Notes under the pieces: model-generated | What the model saw: the letters and a program-made list of their open reading frames with translations, nothing else | What the model was told of the DNA's origin: nothing | The model's database searches: none | Shown here: positions 62,931 to 64,000 of the stretch, one piece after another | Layout of the letters: each line of letters begins with the position of its first letter | Position numbering within the stretch: position 1 is the stretch's first letter | Source of the DNA: CAYNZV01 sp965217095 | GTDB taxonomy: Bacteria > Latescibacterota > UBA2968 > UBA8231 | DNA length: 64,000 nt | Direction of reading: 5' to 3' | Assembly (NCBI GenBank): GCA_965217095.1 | Contig: OZ244235.1 | Location: forward strand, 3,596,001-3,660,000 | Program-made: the position numbers and the translations under genes

Positions 62931-64000
62931 CCTGAATTATTCATAAAAATGCGGTGATTTTCTGTACAACTGGTTGTTTTTCCCTATGTTAGGGTTAGCC
63001 ACAAACAACAACCAATCAAGAGGACCACCGCAGATGGAAACTTCGCAGATTACGCTGTCGTTTGCAAACATCTCGGGCAAGATGATCGAAGCTGATTTTG
63101 ACGGTGGCACGACCACCAGCGATGGGGGCGCCCTGCTTCTGCGACAGGCGGAAGCCCGCACCGGGATCGTCGACCGAATCGTGGCGGCGATGTCGGATCG
63201 GCGACATCAAAGCTATATCGACCATACGTATACTGACCTCATCCGGCAGCGCGTATTCCAGATCGCCTGTGGGTACGAGGACGCCAATGACAGTGACGAC
63301 CTGCGTTGCGATCCGGGTCTGAAAACCGCGTGCGACCGTCTGCCCCTGACAGGAGACGATTTGGCCAGTCAACCGACCATGTCTCGTTTGGAAAACAGTG
63401 TCAGCCGCTCGGATCTGTATCGCATCGGGCTCGCGGTGCTGGAAATATTCATTGAGTCTTACGACCAGCCGCCCAAGAAGCTGACTATAGACATCGACGA
63501 CACGGACGATCCGACGCACGGCGCACAGCAACTGACGTTGTTCCATGCCTACTATGACGAGTATTGCTATCTGCCGGTCCATCTCTACGAAGGGGAGTCG
63601 GGCAAGTTGATCACGACCCTGCTGCGACCCGGTCGTAGAATGCGAGGCCGAGAGGCGGCAGCCATCCTCAAACGCGTGTTGGATCATTTGATCATGGTGT
63701 GGCCGAAGACGAAGATCACCTTACGAGGCGACTCGCACTTCAGCACCCCTGAGGTGCACGACCTGTGCGACGGATACGGTATTGATTTCATTCTGGGACA
63801 GGCGCTCAACAACAAGCTCAAAGCCCTCGGCGAACCGCTGATGGAGCTGACGGCGGCGCTGGCCGAGCAGAGCGATGAACCGGTGCGGCTTTTTGACCGC
63901 TTCGAGTATCAGGCCAAGAGCTGGCCCCGACCGCGCCAGATTATCTACAAGGCCGAGATCACGCAGCGCAAAGCCAACCCGCGCTTCGTGGTGACCAATA
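62931..64000 (+). mobile_element. IS1380-family insertion sequence, copy 2 (partial at window edge)
   Basis: The left end CCTGAATTATTCATAAAAAT begins right after CTAG (62927-62930). The first 100 bases match the reversed right end of copy 1 with few changes, and the element runs off the window. It is inverted relative to copy 1. Confidence 0.93.
63034..64000 (+). CDS. IS1380-family transposase (3' end beyond window)
   Basis: The first about 322 codons of a transposase nearly identical to that at 50847: METSQITLSFANISG, the TIDIDDTDDPTHGAQQ acidic region and LRGDSHFSTPEV are all present and in frame. Small differences from copy 1 are visible (for example GKMIEADFDGGTTT against GKKIEADFDGGMTT). 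The last third lies outside the window. Confidence 0.93.
   Translation, partial: METSQITLSFANISGKMIEADFDGGTTTSDGGALLLRQAEARTGIVDRIVAAMSDRRHQSYIDHTYTDLIRQRVFQIACGYEDANDSDDLRCDPGLKTACDRLPLTGDDLASQPTMSRLENSVSRSDLYRIGLAVLEIFIESYDQPPKKLTIDIDDTDDPTHGAQQLTLFHAYYDEYCYLPVHLYEGESGKLITTLLRPGRRMRGREAAAILKRVLDHLIMVWPKTKITLRGDSHFSTPEVHDLCDGYGIDFILGQALNNKLKALGEPLMELTAALAEQSDEPVRLFDRFEYQAKSWPRPRQIIYKAEITQRKANPRFVVTN

Overview
The window reads as a chromosomal piece of a GC-rich, Gram-negative, uncultured-type bacterium. The envelope is diderm: it has a TolC-family channel, a TorF-like porin, lipoprotein signals and an LpxH-like phosphatase. Menaquinone is made by the futalosine route (MqnA, MqnC, MqnE and an MqnP-like prenyltransferase). 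Sigma-54 control is prominent, with two activators and two near-consensus -24/-12 promoters. A FlgD/T9SS-like C-terminal sorting domain, a sulfatase, TauD and PhyH oxygenases, GH113-like and GHL10-like hydrolases and a Gfo/Idh oxidoreductase together recall FCB-group candidate phyla such as Latescibacterota. That placement is inference; no rRNA or tRNA gene was found.

1-12.2 kb (minus strand): an acetyltransferase cut by the window edge, a lactate-racemase-domain protein, a pentapeptide-repeat protein and an iron alcohol dehydrogenase. Then a tight tetrapyrrole operon follows (hemC, cobA-hemD fusion, AIR-synthase-like, HAD phosphatase). Next is a nitrogen operon (amtB, P-II, porin) with a sigma-54 promoter and an intrinsic terminator, next to a NifA-type activator gene.

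12.2-20.3 kb: a UVR-motif protein of unknown function, a GAF-PAS-cyclase-HATPase signalling protein, LOG, a sigma-70 factor and a PTS IIA protein. The IIA/sigma genes lie behind a second sigma-54 promoter, immediately downstream of an NtrC-type response regulator and its PAS histidine kinase.

20.3-27.9 kb (plus): UbiE/MenG, MqnE, MqnC, MqnA, a UbiA-type prenyltransferase, a YjhG-type sugar-acid dehydratase and UbiX, all closely packed and ending in a terminator-like repeat. 28-40.5 kb: a MITE-like palindrome, a GH113-like hydrolase with a non-canonical start, an RsmF-like methyltransferase, a metallophosphoesterase, a long M23 protein, a frameshifted second LOG gene, Mrp, a second (frameshifted) UVR-motif paralogue, a glycosidase-like lipoprotein, a six-cysteine DksA/TraR protein and TolC.

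40.5-50.7 kb: a nucleotide-sugar/exopolysaccharide cassette (epimerase, UDP-sugar dehydrogenase, transaldolase, SIS protein, Gfo/Idh oxidoreductase). It is followed by a decayed zone: scrambled MNT/HEPN (mntA/hepT) genes, an IS3 remnant, a PhyH fragment, and a chimera joining the start of a second UDP-sugar dehydrogenase to the end of a second oxidoreductase. After these come a frameshifted membrane-TPR-ILEI gene and a polyprenyl glycosylphosphotransferase truncated by IS1380.

50.6-64 kb: two inverted IS1380 copies, with transposases pointing outward, bound a 10.6-kb segment. The segment holds a GHL10-like hydrolase, a sorting-domain protein, a secreted PEP/pyruvate-binding protein interrupted by an IS66-type element with a perfect 8-bp target duplication, an SdiA-regulated-like lipoprotein, a sulfatase, a YgjV-like membrane protein and a 5'-truncated TauD. 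IS activity has clearly reshaped this half of the window.
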